Shown here one piece after another: positions 27,815-36,382 of a DNA stretch of 64,000 bases. The first letter of the stretch is position 1; each line of letters starts with the position of its first letter. Below the pieces are notes generated by a model. That model saw only the letters and a list, made by a program, of their open reading frames with translations, was not told the DNA's origin and did no database searches. This DNA comes from Nostoc paludosum FACHB-159 (GTDB taxonomy: Bacteria; Cyanobacteriota; Cyanobacteriia; Cyanobacteriales; Nostocaceae): assembly GCF_014698835.1 (NCBI RefSeq), contig NZ_JACJTU010000006.1:223183-287182 (forward strand), given 5' to 3'. The position numbers and the translations under genes are program-made.

Positions 27815-29443
27815 CTATTTTTTTTCCTCTCTAGCTTTTTTCTCTTGCAGCAACTTTTTCACCTGTGCTTGAATTTCTGTATGACGCCCGACTCCTTCAT
27901 AGGCGTAACGATTGTAACTACTACGGGTAATCAGGTTTTCTAAATTACTAACTCGTTCCCCGCCGCCGGGATGGGAAGATAACCAACTAGGAGGTGCATT
28001 TTTTTGCTGTTTATCTAATGTCACCATTAAGTTACGTAAGCCATCAGCAGCGTAACCACTGGCTACAATTAGGCGGGTGCCGAGGGTATCTGCTTGACGT
28101 TCCATGTCGCGGCTGTAACTGAGGGCAAAGAGTTGGCCGATGGTTCCACCTAAAGGAAGATATTGAGTAACGTTAGAAATTAAGTTGCCTTGGGTGATTA
28201 ATTGAAAACCGTGAGATAAAACAACATGAGATAATTCATGGCCTATTAATCCAGCTAATTCTGCTTCGGAATTAGTCTTGGCGATCGCACCTGCATTAAT
28301 AAAGATCTTACCTCCAGGTAACGCAAAGGCGTTGAGACTTTCTTCTGGAATTACAAAAAATTCGTATTTAAATTCTTCACGTCCAGTGACTTTAGCTAAT
28401 TTCTGTCCAATTTCGTTGACATATCCCAAAACAGTTTCGTCTGTAATCACATTCAACTGTTTTTTTGCGTCTTTGGCTACGGAATCGCCTATTGCTCTTT
28501 CACCTTGTAGCAGAATAATGGTAGAATCAATAGCCGAAAATGGCCCAAGCAAACTGCCAGTAAGAGCGTAACCTAACGCACCTGTAATAATATTACCGAT
28601 GACGTTGCCTCGAATTTCTGCTCGGATATGTCTTTTGTAACGTTCGAGATTTTCTTGGGCTAAGTTTGTAAACTCAGCTGCTTGGGGATCTTCGGGGTTG
28701 AGAATGGCAAACTGACGCGCCGCCAAAGATGCTTCCATCCATTTTTTCTCACCAGCCAAGGCGTTGACTCTCGCTTTAATTAATTCTGGTTGGTCTGGAT
28801 AAAGAGAAGATGCTCGTTCTAATATATCTAAGGCTTCTTTGGGGCGATCGTATTGTTTTAAAATTTGAGCATATAGGATATGACCGGGAATAAATTCTGG
28901 ATATTGCTCAACTAATAATTGCAAAGGTACAACCGTTCTTGTTTGTAACTTAGTTGCTATCCCCGCCTCTGATTCTCGCCAGTATACCTTACCTCCTGGT
29001 GATAGTTGCGTAGGATCGAGTATGGCTGGTTTACGTTCTTGGGGTGTGCTTGTTTTGGTAAAAGGTTCTTTTACCTCGCGGTAAATCTTTTCTGCCTCTG
29101 GAATTTGTCCGGCGAGATAAAGCCTATCGGCTTCAATAAATTTTAGCTGACGGCTAATTTCTTCAGGACTAAGTGTCGGTTCCTGCGGAGAATCTGGCTT
29201 TTTCGGTTCGGAAACTTCCGGGGAGGCTTCTTTTGTTGATGAACGTTCTATGGCTTCCCGTAATTTTTGATCTTTAGTCGTTTCTGAACTGGGTGAGTTT
29301 ATGGTTTCAACTGTAGTAGACGCAGCAGGTTCTTGTGCTGGAACTGGCGCTGTTGGCTGCGTCAAGATAATCAAAATTGATGTTCCAATCGACAGTAATA
29401 CCCAGTTACAGGCTAGCAGTAGAGACTTCCAGGTTCGTTTCAT
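27815..29443 (-). CDS. M48 family zinc metalloprotease with TPR-like region
   Basis: The 542-residue protein has an N-terminal hydrophobic segment (LLLACNWVLLSIGTSILIIL) acting as signal or anchor. A Pro/Glu-rich linker follows, then helical TPR-like repeats (about 100-260; AEKIYREVKE, PKEALDILERASSLYPDQPE). The M48 peptidase domain occupies about 330-520, with the zinc motif HELSHVVLSHG and the third ligand region in YSRDMERQADTLG. The family includes BepA/LoiP-type periplasmic proteases that guard outer membrane protein assembly. BepA also combines M48 with TPRs, but in the opposite order. Expected location is the periplasm. It is not in an obvious operon. Confidence 0.88.
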   Translation of the reverse strand: MKRTWKSLLLACNWVLLSIGTSILIILTQPTAPVPAQEPAASTTVETINSPSSETTKDQKLREAIERSSTKEASPEVSEPKKPDSPQEPTLSPEEISRQLKFIEADRLYLAGQIPEAEKIYREVKEPFTKTSTPQERKPAILDPTQLSPGGKVYWRESEAGIATKLQTRTVVPLQLLVEQYPEFIPGHILYAQILKQYDRPKEALDILERASSLYPDQPELIKARVNALAGEKKWMEASLAARQFAILNPEDPQAAEFTNLAQENLERYKRHIRAEIRGNVIGNIITGALGYALTGSLLGPFSAIDSTIILLQGERAIGDSVAKDAKKQLNVITDETVLGYVNEIGQKLAKVTGREEFKYEFFVIPEESLNAFALPGGKIFINAGAIAKTNSEAELAGLIGHELSHVVLSHGFQLITQGNLISNVTQYLPLGGTIGQLFALSYSRDMERQADTLGTRLIVASGYAADGLRNLMVTLDKQQKNAPPSWLSSHPGGGERVSNLENLITRSSYNRYAYEGVGRHTEIQAQVKKLLQEKKAREEKK

Positions 29444-29533
29444 GCCAGGTGCGACCTATGCAAAAGGCTGTTTTTTCAATGTTACGAGGAATTGGGAATT
29501 ACGTATATGGAGCCATCGCCGCTATTTTACAAC

Positions 29534-29562
29534 ACAAAAAGCCCCGGCTAAATTAGCCGAGG
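29534..29562 (-). terminator. Rho-independent terminator of the first Psb34-like gene
   Basis: The hairpin CCTCGGCTA/TAGCCGGGG is followed on the minus strand by a T-run, about 60 bases past the stop codon at 29620. The same cassette recurs after the second copy. Confidence 0.8.
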
Positions 29563-29619
29563 CAAAGTCGAGAAGTGAGAATGACGATGAGATATGGCGA
29601 TACCGAAATCTAAAAACTC

Positions 29620-29790
29620 TTAGCTGACGCTGAAACCAACCAAAATTAAAGTAGCGACGATTAATGTTGCAAAAGTACCTTGAATCAAGTATTTACGTTG
29701 TTCCCAAATCGCGGGGTACTCTGCATAGTACATTTTGGGTTCGGTTGCGTAGTTATTGAGAATGCCGTCTTCATCTACAGTGGTGTACAT
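29620..29790 (-). CDS. Psb34-like (ssl1498 family) photosystem II assembly protein, copy 1
   Basis: This 56-residue protein starts MYTTVDEDGILNNYATEPKM, continues through an aromatic EYPAIWEQRKY linker and ends in one membrane helix (GTFATLIVATLILVGFSVS). This is the layout of the ssl1498/Psb34 family: a hydrophilic N-terminus with the LNN.A.EPK motif shared with high-light-inducible proteins, plus a single C-terminal helix. Psb34 binds a photosystem II assembly intermediate near CP47 in the thylakoid membrane. The gene has its own terminator and a second copy upstream, so each copy appears to be a separate transcription unit. Confidence 0.72.
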   Translation of the reverse strand: MYTTVDEDGILNNYATEPKMYYAEYPAIWEQRKYLIQGTFATLIVATLILVGFSVS

Positions 29791-29953
29791 AATTTTTTCT
29801 CTTGGTTGTTTTTTAACTTATGTAAATAAATTTAACAAGTTTGTTACAAAATGTCAACTAGACTTGACAAAAAAGAGTGATAGATGTAATAAGATCTGCT
29901 TATCAGCGATTGGAGATTCTAGCGAAACGGTTCCAGACAATGAAAGCTCAAAT

Positions 29954-29982
29954 ACAAAAAACCCCGGCTAAATTAGCCGAGG
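29954..29982 (-). terminator. Rho-independent terminator of the second Psb34-like gene
   Basis: The same CCTCGGCTAATTTAGCCGGG hairpin and T-run as at 29534-29562, about 55 bases past the stop at 30038. The whole gene-plus-terminator cassette is duplicated. Confidence 0.8.
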
Positions 29983-30037
29983 TAAAAAGAGAAGTACGAA
30001 TGGCAATGAGATACAGCGATATCGAAGTCAAAAAATC

Positions 30038-30208
30038 TTAGCTAACACTAAATCCAACTAAAACTAAAGTAGTGACGATTAAAGTTGCAAAAGCAGCTTG
30101 TATTAAGTATTTACGTTGTTCCCAAATTGCTGGGTACTCAGCATAGTAAATTTTGGGTTCGGTTGCGTAGTTATTGAGAACGCCGTCTTCATTTACAGTG
30201 GTGTACAT
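30038..30208 (-). CDS. Psb34-like (ssl1498 family) photosystem II assembly protein, copy 2
   Basis: This 56-residue paralogue of the gene at 29620 differs at about seven positions (for example VNEDGVLNNY, PKIYYAEY, QAAFATLIVTTLVLVGFSVS). It has the same N-terminal LNN.A.EPK motif, linker and C-terminal helix. Both copies have nearly identical leader bases (AAAAAATTATGTACACCACT region) and terminators, so this is a tandem duplication of a complete transcription unit. The substitutions are conservative, which suggests both are functional. Confidence 0.72.
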   Translation of the reverse strand: MYTTVNEDGVLNNYATEPKIYYAEYPAIWEQRKYLIQAAFATLIVTTLVLVGFSVS

Positions 30209-30458
30209 AATTTTTTTTTTGGTTTTTTAACTTATGTAAATAAATTTAACAGTTTTGTTACAAAATGTCAACTAAACTTGACAAAAAAAGAGTGATGTTT
30301 TATATAAAAGTTATTTATGAGCGCCAAAACCGGATATTCATTAATACCAATTCTCTAAAATCTGGCAACAAATCAATCTCCGCGTCCCCGCGTCCCCGTG
30401 TCATCATCTGTAACCATTTTTTGAAAAGCTGGTATAATTTGTTTCTGCGCGTCACATG

Positions 30459-30481
30459 AAAAACCCCCAGTAAGTTGGGGG
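30459..30481 (-). terminator. Rho-independent terminator of the DUF1611/epimerase operon
   Basis: CCCCCA/TGGGGG with a 6-base loop is followed on the minus strand by TTTTT, about 50 bases past the stop codon at 30529. The rest of the 30209-30458 spacer holds no gene. Confidence 0.8.
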
Positions 30482-30528
30482 CATCAATTCTGGTTTTTGA
30501 CTTTTGATTTTTGCAAAGCGGTACTAGC

Positions 30529-31575
30529 CTAATTTTTTATCACCGCATCCAAAAGCACATTCGCATCAAAACGGACAACATCGGTGCAAGGTAGTCCTGT
30601 TTCTGCTGTTGTGTGAGCGATCGCTTCATTTGCCGCAGATTCATCTAAATGGGCTGTGTTTAATGCTATACCCACCACATGTACAGTACCAAAGGCACCG
30701 CCGGCACTGGCGACACTTTCATAAAGCTGGATGACCTTACGTAAAGGTGGAATTACTACATGGGGATGATTGCGGATATGAACTTGTCCTGCTCGATGTG
30801 CCAATACTAGTTGGGTTGGTTGGGAACCACGAATCAAGGGTAAGGTTGCGGTGGAACCAGGATGTAGTAGTGAACCTTGTCCTTCAATGTGCAAGATATC
30901 GTAGCTTTTGCCATACCGCATGACCATTTGTTCCACAGCACCGGCGGCAAAGTCTACGCGCACAGCATCCAAAGGCACACCATCGCCTTCTAACATCACA
31001 CCAGTTTGACCTGTAGCTAAGAATTTAGAACTCCATCCCCGCAGTTTTGACGCCCGATGTAACTCCAGGCTGGTTGACATCTTACCGATGGCCATGTCAG
31101 TTCCCACAGTCAAGACTCGCCGACATGGGAGAGTGCGTGCCATGCCGCTGGCAATAGGTATATTAGACGGTTCTTTCCGTACATCCCAAATTAGTTGACC
31201 TGGTTTGAGCAGTGCATTTAAATCTGGCATATTTGCCATTGCTGTATGTAAACCATTCACTAAGGACATTCCAGCTTGTAAAGCCTCTTTGATTTCCAGC
31301 CAGTAATCATCTGGTACGGCACCACCTCCTGGGGCTATGCCAATTACTAAGACTTCTGGTTTGTACTCCAGGGCGGCGGCTACAGATGCCACAATTGGGA
31401 CATCACGGTTGATACCTGTTAATTGTGGCAAGGATTTGCCAGCAGAGTCGCGATCGATGACTGCTACAATTGGGGCTTCACTATAACGTAAAATTGCTAG
31501 CCCTGTTTTACCTTGAGACCCGGTAATTCCCTCATGAAGTAAGATAGCTACTCGTTGATTAAGTGGCAAACGCAC
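30529..31575 (-). CDS. DUF1611 domain protein (DgcN-like P-loop protein)
   Basis: The 348-residue protein starts with GTG at 31575, overlapping the end of the epimerase gene by 17 bases, so the two are translationally coupled. It has a Rossmann-like N-terminal part (VAILLHEGITGSQGKTGLA, EVLVIGIAPGGGAVPDDYW) and a P-loop-like C-terminal part (VLTVGTDMAIGKMSTSLELH) with the DUF1611 block DILHIEGQGSLLHPGS. In other bacteria this family pairs with an enolase-type racemase in the DgcN/DgcA system for D-glutamate, where it acts as an N-acetyltransferase. That function is transferred by context and not shown here. A role in recycling cell-wall amino acids is also possible. Confidence 0.8.
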   Translation of the reverse strand: MRLPLNQRVAILLHEGITGSQGKTGLAILRYSEAPIVAVIDRDSAGKSLPQLTGINRDVPIVASVAAALEYKPEVLVIGIAPGGGAVPDDYWLEIKEALQAGMSLVNGLHTAMANMPDLNALLKPGQLIWDVRKEPSNIPIASGMARTLPCRRVLTVGTDMAIGKMSTSLELHRASKLRGWSSKFLATGQTGVMLEGDGVPLDAVRVDFAAGAVEQMVMRYGKSYDILHIEGQGSLLHPGSTATLPLIRGSQPTQLVLAHRAGQVHIRNHPHVVIPPLRKVIQLYESVASAGGAFGTVHVVGIALNTAHLDESAANEAIAHTTAETGLPCTDVVRFDANVLLDAVIKN

Positions 31576-32611
31576 TGTGTTGTACCCCCAAACCTGGTAA
31601 ATCGTTCGGCAAAACTCTCCCTTCTTTTAACAATGCACCCGTAAATGGGTCATCGATTAAGTTAAGGTGACTGTCTAAATCTAAATAATCAGCTAGTGGT
31701 GCTAGCTGTGCTGCTGCTGTATTGGCTAAAGAACTATCAGAATAACAACCGAACATTACTTGTAATCCATAGGATCGGGCTACATGTACCATTCGCATGG
31801 CTTCAGTTAGTCCCCCTGATTTCATCAGTTTAATATTTATCCCATCCACGTAGTTTGATAGGTGGGGAATATCAGAACTTGTAAAGCAACTTTCATCAAC
31901 AAAGATGGGGAGAGGAGAGTTTTCCTTGAGTTTTGCCAAACTTGTTTCTTCTCCCCGTGGCAATGGCTGTTCTACATACTTTATACCTAAATCAGCCAGC
32001 CAATTGCACATGGCGATCGCGTCTTCTAAACTCCAGCCACCGTTAGCATCAACGAAAAATTCTGGTTCTGGTGCTGCTTCTTGTACAGCTAGGAGCATTT
32101 TTCGGTCTGCTTCTATGCCATCTGGGCTACCTAGTTTGACTTTGAAAACACGAACATCGGTAAAGTTTAACCAATCTTTTGCTCTGGCGATCGCACCTTC
32201 TGGTGAATTAATACCAATTGTCAGGGAAGTTGGGACGATAGCGTGGCGATCGAGTCCCCAAATTTGCCATAAAGGTAACCCAACCCGTTTACCAAGCCAG
32301 TCGTGCATTGCTATATCCAAAGCTGCTTTCACAGCAGAAGGAGCTTGGTGTTGGGTTAACACTTGCTCAATTTCCTGCCGCTGTAAAGGACTGAACGGTT
32401 GCAACAGTGGTATAACTTGCTCTAGCGCGTCTTTGATTGTATCAGTTGATTGGCGATGATTACCCACACCAAACGGCGATGCCTCCCCCCAACCTTCGAT
32501 GCCATCTTGTGAAATTTGCACCCAGACATTCGTAGTCTGTGCTGTTGTCCCGCGACTAATAGTCAACGGGAATCTCTTATTAACTGTAAATAAATTTACA
32601 TTTATTTGCAT
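31559..32611 (-). CDS. Enolase-superfamily dipeptide epimerase / amino acid racemase
   Basis: The 350-residue protein has the muconate-lactonizing/epimerase layout: a capping domain (1-120) and a TIM barrel. Catalytic elements are visible: the KxK Lys pair in VFKVKLGSPDG, metal ligands Asp in FFVDANGGWS, Glu in YVEQPLPRG and Asp in IFVDESCF, and the second Lys in INIKLMKSGG. These fit L-Ala-D/L-Glu epimerases and the related N-acyl amino acid racemases (DgcA). It is the first gene of a two-gene operon with the DUF1611 protein. The exact substrate cannot be read from the sequence. Confidence 0.88.
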   Translation of the reverse strand: MQINVNLFTVNKRFPLTISRGTTAQTTNVWVQISQDGIEGWGEASPFGVGNHRQSTDTIKDALEQVIPLLQPFSPLQRQEIEQVLTQHQAPSAVKAALDIAMHDWLGKRVGLPLWQIWGLDRHAIVPTSLTIGINSPEGAIARAKDWLNFTDVRVFKVKLGSPDGIEADRKMLLAVQEAAPEPEFFVDANGGWSLEDAIAMCNWLADLGIKYVEQPLPRGEETSLAKLKENSPLPIFVDESCFTSSDIPHLSNYVDGINIKLMKSGGLTEAMRMVHVARSYGLQVMFGCYSDSSLANTAAAQLAPLADYLDLDSHLNLIDDPFTGALLKEGRVLPNDLPGLGVQHSAFAT

Positions 32612-32728
32612 AAATATAGAGCGTATTATGTTAAAGCAAAAGCCAGTGTAAGTTCAAAATTTAGATTATCGGACGTATCCGTTATACTTTTTTACATTCA
32701 CTGCATGATTCCTTTTGTTATTTAATTT

Positions 32729-33280
32729 ATGAGCAACTTAAAGAAATGGAAAATTTTGAAATCCAAAATGGTCTTAGATCATCGCTGGTGTAAGGTAAGG
32801 CAAGATGAAATAGAATTACCGAATGGAAAAATTATTGATGATTATTTTGTCAGTATTAAGCCTGATGTAGCGATGGTTTTACCCATTACCAGTAGTAGAG
32901 AAATTATTTTCGTCCGGCAATACAGACACGCCGTCGGTGAATTTTTCTTAGAACTGCCAGCAGGGAGTTTCGAGCCGACAAAAGAGAGTCCTGAAGTAGC
33001 AGCAATGAGAGAATTTACAGAAGAAACTGGTTATATTGCCCAAGAATTTCAAAAGATAGGAATTTTATACGATAAGCCAAGCAAAGACACCAATCAAATA
33101 CATTTATTTTTAGCCGAAAATGTAATCAAGGTTCAAGAGCAACAACTTGATATTACAGAAGAAATTGAGATCGTATTAATTCCTGTAGAATCAATTTTAG
33201 AGAAAATTATTCAAGGTGAAATTTCTGTGGCTGGTACTGTAGCAGCTCTGTTTTTAGGTTTAAAATTTATTAATTGTTAA
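32729..33280 (+). CDS. NUDIX hydrolase (ADP-ribose pyrophosphatase-like)
   Basis: The 183-residue cytoplasmic enzyme carries a full NUDIX box starting at GSFEP and running through AAMREFTEETGY, with the catalytic REFTEE core. The preceding REIIFVRQYRHAVGEFFLEL block is typical of ADP-sugar diphosphatases that hydrolyse ADP-ribose and similar nucleoside diphosphate derivatives. No strong ribosome binding site is visible before the ATG. It is divergent from the epimerase operon across a 117-base spacer. Substrate not determined. Confidence 0.87.
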   Translation: MSNLKKWKILKSKMVLDHRWCKVRQDEIELPNGKIIDDYFVSIKPDVAMVLPITSSREIIFVRQYRHAVGEFFLELPAGSFEPTKESPEVAAMREFTEETGYIAQEFQKIGILYDKPSKDTNQIHLFLAENVIKVQEQQLDITEEIEIVLIPVESILEKIIQGEISVAGTVAALFLGLKFINC

Positions 33281-33466
33281 TAATAAGTGTATTTTTCTTA
33301 TATTTTGTAATAAACTTAAGTTTTGACAGCAAGTTTTTTGATATTTATCCAATAAAAAATATTCTTAAATTTTATTTTTAATGTATTTTTACGGATGACA
33401 TTTATAAAATTTTGTTATTACTATAACATATACAAAAAAAGCCCTTATAAGAATGACCTGGTTTTT

Positions 33467-34795
33467 ATGGATACCTCACTTTATTCTCTTAAAGATGCGT
33501 TTGAGAATGCGGCTCTTAGAGCTAAATACAACAGTAATCAAGGTCTTTATGCATTTATTTTAGTAACACCATCTGATAAGTTTGCTTTCCAAGAATTAGT
33601 AGGTTCTTATGAAGAGATTCACTGTGTAACTGGCAAGTATATTCTAGTTATTGGTCCTTCAATTATAGTTGATAATCAACGCGTCCCACGAGAAAGTGTA
33701 GCAGAACTTATCACATCAGAATTCAGCGTAAAATATTTTTCACAATTCAAATATAATCAAACTAGAGAATCATATGACTTTGCTCAGTTTATCGATCTTC
33801 CTGAGAATAATCTTCCTGCTATAGTATTCTTTGATACACTTATTAACCCAACTGAATATGCAGTATGGAAGATAGATCCTAATAATTTTAGCTTAATAAC
33901 ATCGTTCCGTAGTCTAGCTACTCACTTAAATGAAAAATGCTGCTGGCGAGATATCGAGACGCTTCAAAAGTTAGATAAAGATGGGAGTCCTAAACTACGT
34001 ACTCTCGAATCAAAATTACAAGGGCAAAAATCTCGTATCGAGAGCCTAAAACTAAGGCTACAAAAATCTTTTGACATACAAGAAAAACAAGCTATTTCAG
34101 ACGCTATCAGACAAGCAGAAAACTGTCTGAGAATAATTGTAAAAAAGATGGAAGAAGAGATAAATAATATCTATTTAATCGAAGAAAAACTAGAATGTAA
34201 AATCAAGAAACAAATTCCTGTACTAGATGCTATTTATGATTGGAACAGTCAACTGATAAGTAAATACTCGATAGTTGATAATACAGGGATATGGTCTTCA
34301 ATGATTAAATCAGCCAATTTTGATCTTGAAGGAAAATGTGGATTAAAAAAACTCACGATAGAAACTTTTATTTCCTATTACCGCGAGGATGAAGGCTTAC
34401 GAAAAGAATTAGATGGGCATCTTTCTAACTTGAAGCGGCAGGGCAAAATTGTTGTGTGGCATGAGGAAGTAATTGAGCCAGGAGTAGAGAGAAAAGTTGA
34501 GATTAAAAAACGTCTAGAATCTGCCGATCTGATTTTACTGTTGATCAGCCCTGGATTTATGGCATCAGAGTATTGCTATGAAGAACAAATGCAGCAAGCA
34601 ATGGAGCTGTATGAGGCTGGAACAGCACAAGTAATTCCTATCATTTTAAAGCCTGTACACTGGGAGGGTACCCCATTCAGTAAACTACAAGTGCTTCCAA
34701 AAAATCGGAAGCCAATTACTACTTGGAACGTCAGAGATGAAGCATTTTTGGATGTGGTTGAGGGCATTCACCGATTGGTTGAAAGCCTAAGGTAA
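33467..34795 (+). CDS. TIR-domain protein with unknown N-terminal domain and coiled coil
   Basis: The protein is 442 residues from the ATG of MDTSLYSLKDAF; an ATG at 33395 would add 24 residues rich in Y and K with no support. Residues 1 to about 165 are an unrecognised alpha/beta domain (GLYAFILVTPSDKFAFQELV, LPAIVFFDTLINPTEY). Residues about 180-270 are a strongly charged coiled coil. Residues about 305-442 are a TIR domain: ETFISYYREDEGLRKELDGH, WHEEVIEPG, ADLILLLISPGFMASEYC and the Glu-bearing YEEQMQQAM helix. Bacterial TIRs are often NAD+-consuming immune effectors or protein-interaction modules. A stand-alone defence or stress role is possible but not shown. The coding region is more AT-rich than its neighbours. 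Confidence 0.8.
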   Translation: MDTSLYSLKDAFENAALRAKYNSNQGLYAFILVTPSDKFAFQELVGSYEEIHCVTGKYILVIGPSIIVDNQRVPRESVAELITSEFSVKYFSQFKYNQTRESYDFAQFIDLPENNLPAIVFFDTLINPTEYAVWKIDPNNFSLITSFRSLATHLNEKCCWRDIETLQKLDKDGSPKLRTLESKLQGQKSRIESLKLRLQKSFDIQEKQAISDAIRQAENCLRIIVKKMEEEINNIYLIEEKLECKIKKQIPVLDAIYDWNSQLISKYSIVDNTGIWSSMIKSANFDLEGKCGLKKLTIETFISYYREDEGLRKELDGHLSNLKRQGKIVVWHEEVIEPGVERKVEIKKRLESADLILLLISPGFMASEYCYEEQMQQAMELYEAGTAQVIPIILKPVHWEGTPFSKLQVLPKNRKPITTWNVRDEAFLDVVEGIHRLVESLR

Positions 34796-34815
34796 ATGTT
34801 TACAGTTTAACTTTT

Positions 34816-35739
34816 TTACCTCGCCCATTGCTCCAATATATAAGCATAAAAAGCATCTTTATCTACTTTATCCATTGCATATATCTTACGACCACCCGAT
34901 ACAACTTTAGTGCGTCCCTGACTAAGACCAGTGGTGATAATTTCTGTTTCCCATTCGCGCAATTGATAAAATTCTGGATGTCCTAAATAAGCCGTTGCTA
35001 AAACATCCCAAAAATAATAATCTTGAGGGATAACTAATGCATAACATTGTCCTGCTAAATCGGAGGCGGGATAGTGGCGTTGTCGCCCCATTTTTTGGAC
35101 TAATTCTGATGTGACTGGGACATTGTTTGTTAAATCCAAAGGACACATAATAATTTCAATTTGGGTTTTCCAAACTCGCGCTGCTGAAATTGCGTCCCAA
35201 TAAACATTCCATTCAGCAGAACCATCTTGTCCTGGTTCTAAACTTTTTTCTACATTACCAGGAACATTCAAAGCACCTCCCATCCAAACAATTTTCTGAA
35301 TTTTGGCTTCAATATCTGGTGCTTTCTCCAAAGCGACTGCAACCGTTGTCAAGGGCCCAGTTACCATCAACATTACGGGGTCTAATGCTTCACGTAACAC
35401 CCGAATCATAAAATCTTGGCCTGTTTCGGCAACTAAAGGCGTAGTGATGGTTTCGCTTTGATTGAGAATTGGTAAATGATCGACAATAAACGAATCGCGG
35501 CGATAGATGCTGGGAAAGGGATTGATACCACGCACAGTACTTTCTGCAACCGAAATGTGAGAAAATCCCATCAAATCGAGAATTTTTCGTGTGGCGCTAA
35601 CAGCTGGTTGGATATAACAATCGGCTGGGGTGACAACAACACCGAGAAGTTCAATATTATCCATTGTCAACAGCAGCATGGTTGCTAAATAATCATCTAC
35701 ACCGCCATCATGATCCATTAATACAAGTTGTTTTGACAT
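34816..35739 (-). CDS. Inosine-uridine-type nucleoside hydrolase
   Basis: The protein is 307 residues from MSKQLVLMDHDGGVDDYLA. A frame-open extension to 35907 is rejected because it overlaps the divergent deaminase gene. The N-terminal DHDGGVDD cluster is the Ca2+-binding and catalytic motif of the IU-NH family (usually DTDPGxDD). Supporting blocks are LLGVVVTPADCY, MLMVTGPLTTVAVALEK, IVWMGGALNVPGN, AEWNVYWDA and DVLATAYLGHPEF. It splits ribonucleosides into base and ribose. The start codon is only 18 bases from that of a cytosine deaminase on the other strand, which fits a base-salvage pair. Confidence 0.88.
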   Translation of the reverse strand: MSKQLVLMDHDGGVDDYLATMLLLTMDNIELLGVVVTPADCYIQPAVSATRKILDLMGFSHISVAESTVRGINPFPSIYRRDSFIVDHLPILNQSETITTPLVAETGQDFMIRVLREALDPVMLMVTGPLTTVAVALEKAPDIEAKIQKIVWMGGALNVPGNVEKSLEPGQDGSAEWNVYWDAISAARVWKTQIEIIMCPLDLTNNVPVTSELVQKMGRQRHYPASDLAGQCYALVIPQDYYFWDVLATAYLGHPEFYQLREWETEIITTGLSQGRTKVVSGGRKIYAMDKVDKDAFYAYILEQWAR

Positions 35740-35742
35740 ATT

Positions 35743-35748
35743 TAAGGA
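35743..35748 (+). promoter_or_regulatory. Ribosome binding site that fixes the deaminase start
   Basis: AAGGAG lies 9 bases before the ATG at 35758. It occupies nearly all of the 18-base gap between the two divergent start codons, so both promoters must lie inside the opposite coding regions. Confidence 0.7.
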
Positions 35749-35757
35749 GAATAAAAA

Positions 35758-36189
35758 ATGGATGAATTTATGCAGGCTGCAATTCAAGAAGCAAAACAAG
35801 GCAGACAAGAAGGTGGAATTCCTATCGGTTCGGTTCTCGTCAAGGATGGCAAAATTCTCGGCAAAGGACACAATAAACGTGTCCAAGATGGCGATCCTGT
35901 TACCCATGCCGAAATTGATTGTCTCCGCAATGCTGGCAGAGTTGGTAACTATAGAGGTACAACACTATATTCAACCTTAATGCCGTGCTATTTATGCGCT
36001 GGGGCAGTGGTACAATTTGGCATTAAAAAAGTTATTGCTGGAGAATCCAGAACTTTTCCTGGTGCCAAAGACTTTATGATATCTCACGGTGTAGAAGTAA
36101 TCGATCTCAATCTTGATGAGTGCGAACAAATAATGAGTGAATTTATTGAAACTAATCCCGAACTTTGGAACGAAGATATTGGTAAATAA
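35758..36189 (+). CDS. Yeast-type cytosine deaminase (zinc nucleoside/cytosine deaminase family)
   Basis: The 143-residue enzyme has the zinc ligands THAEI (His and catalytic Glu) and PCYLCAG (two Cys). Outside the core it follows yeast Fcy1 closely: EGGIPIGSVL, LGKGHNKR (substrate Asn), TTLYSTLMPC and above all the C-terminal FIETNPELWNEDIG, which supplies the Trp and Asp that cap cytosine in the yeast enzyme. I therefore prefer cytosine deaminase (cytosine to uracil) over tRNA adenosine or guanine deaminase. It is divergent from a nucleoside hydrolase, which could supply the base. Functional assignment rests on remembered family features, not on a search. Confidence 0.82.
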   Translation: MDEFMQAAIQEAKQGRQEGGIPIGSVLVKDGKILGKGHNKRVQDGDPVTHAEIDCLRNAGRVGNYRGTTLYSTLMPCYLCAGAVVQFGIKKVIAGESRTFPGAKDFMISHGVEVIDLNLDECEQIMSEFIETNPELWNEDIGK

Positions 36190-36224
36190 AAAAGAATTCA
36201 GCATTTACGTCTGATGGGAATTAT

Positions 36225-36352
36225 CTATAGCAATCCTAAATCATTTGTGAAAATTATATATTTCTTTCTTCTTTCTTATCTTTGCGTCCTTGGCGTTCTT
36301 GGCGGTTCGTTTCCTTATCCATATTTTTCACAAATCAAATAGGACTGCTATA
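36225..36352. repeat. MITE-like element, complete copy
   Basis: The 128-bp element begins CTATAGCAATCCTAAATCAT and ends with the inverse (TCAAATAGGACTGCTATA), giving about 24 bp terminal inverted repeats with TTGTGAAA/TTTTCACAA extensions. No ORF. The surrounding 36190-36613 spacer also holds the palindrome at 36383-36415 and nothing else recognised. Confidence 0.75.
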
Positions 36353-36382
36353 AATCAACGAAATATCAATAATTATCCGTCC

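Noticed and set aside
34816..35907. Extended nucleoside hydrolase start at 35907
   Set aside because: The extra 56 codons overlap the divergent deaminase gene and contain no family sequence; MSKQLVLMDHDGG is the natural N-terminus.
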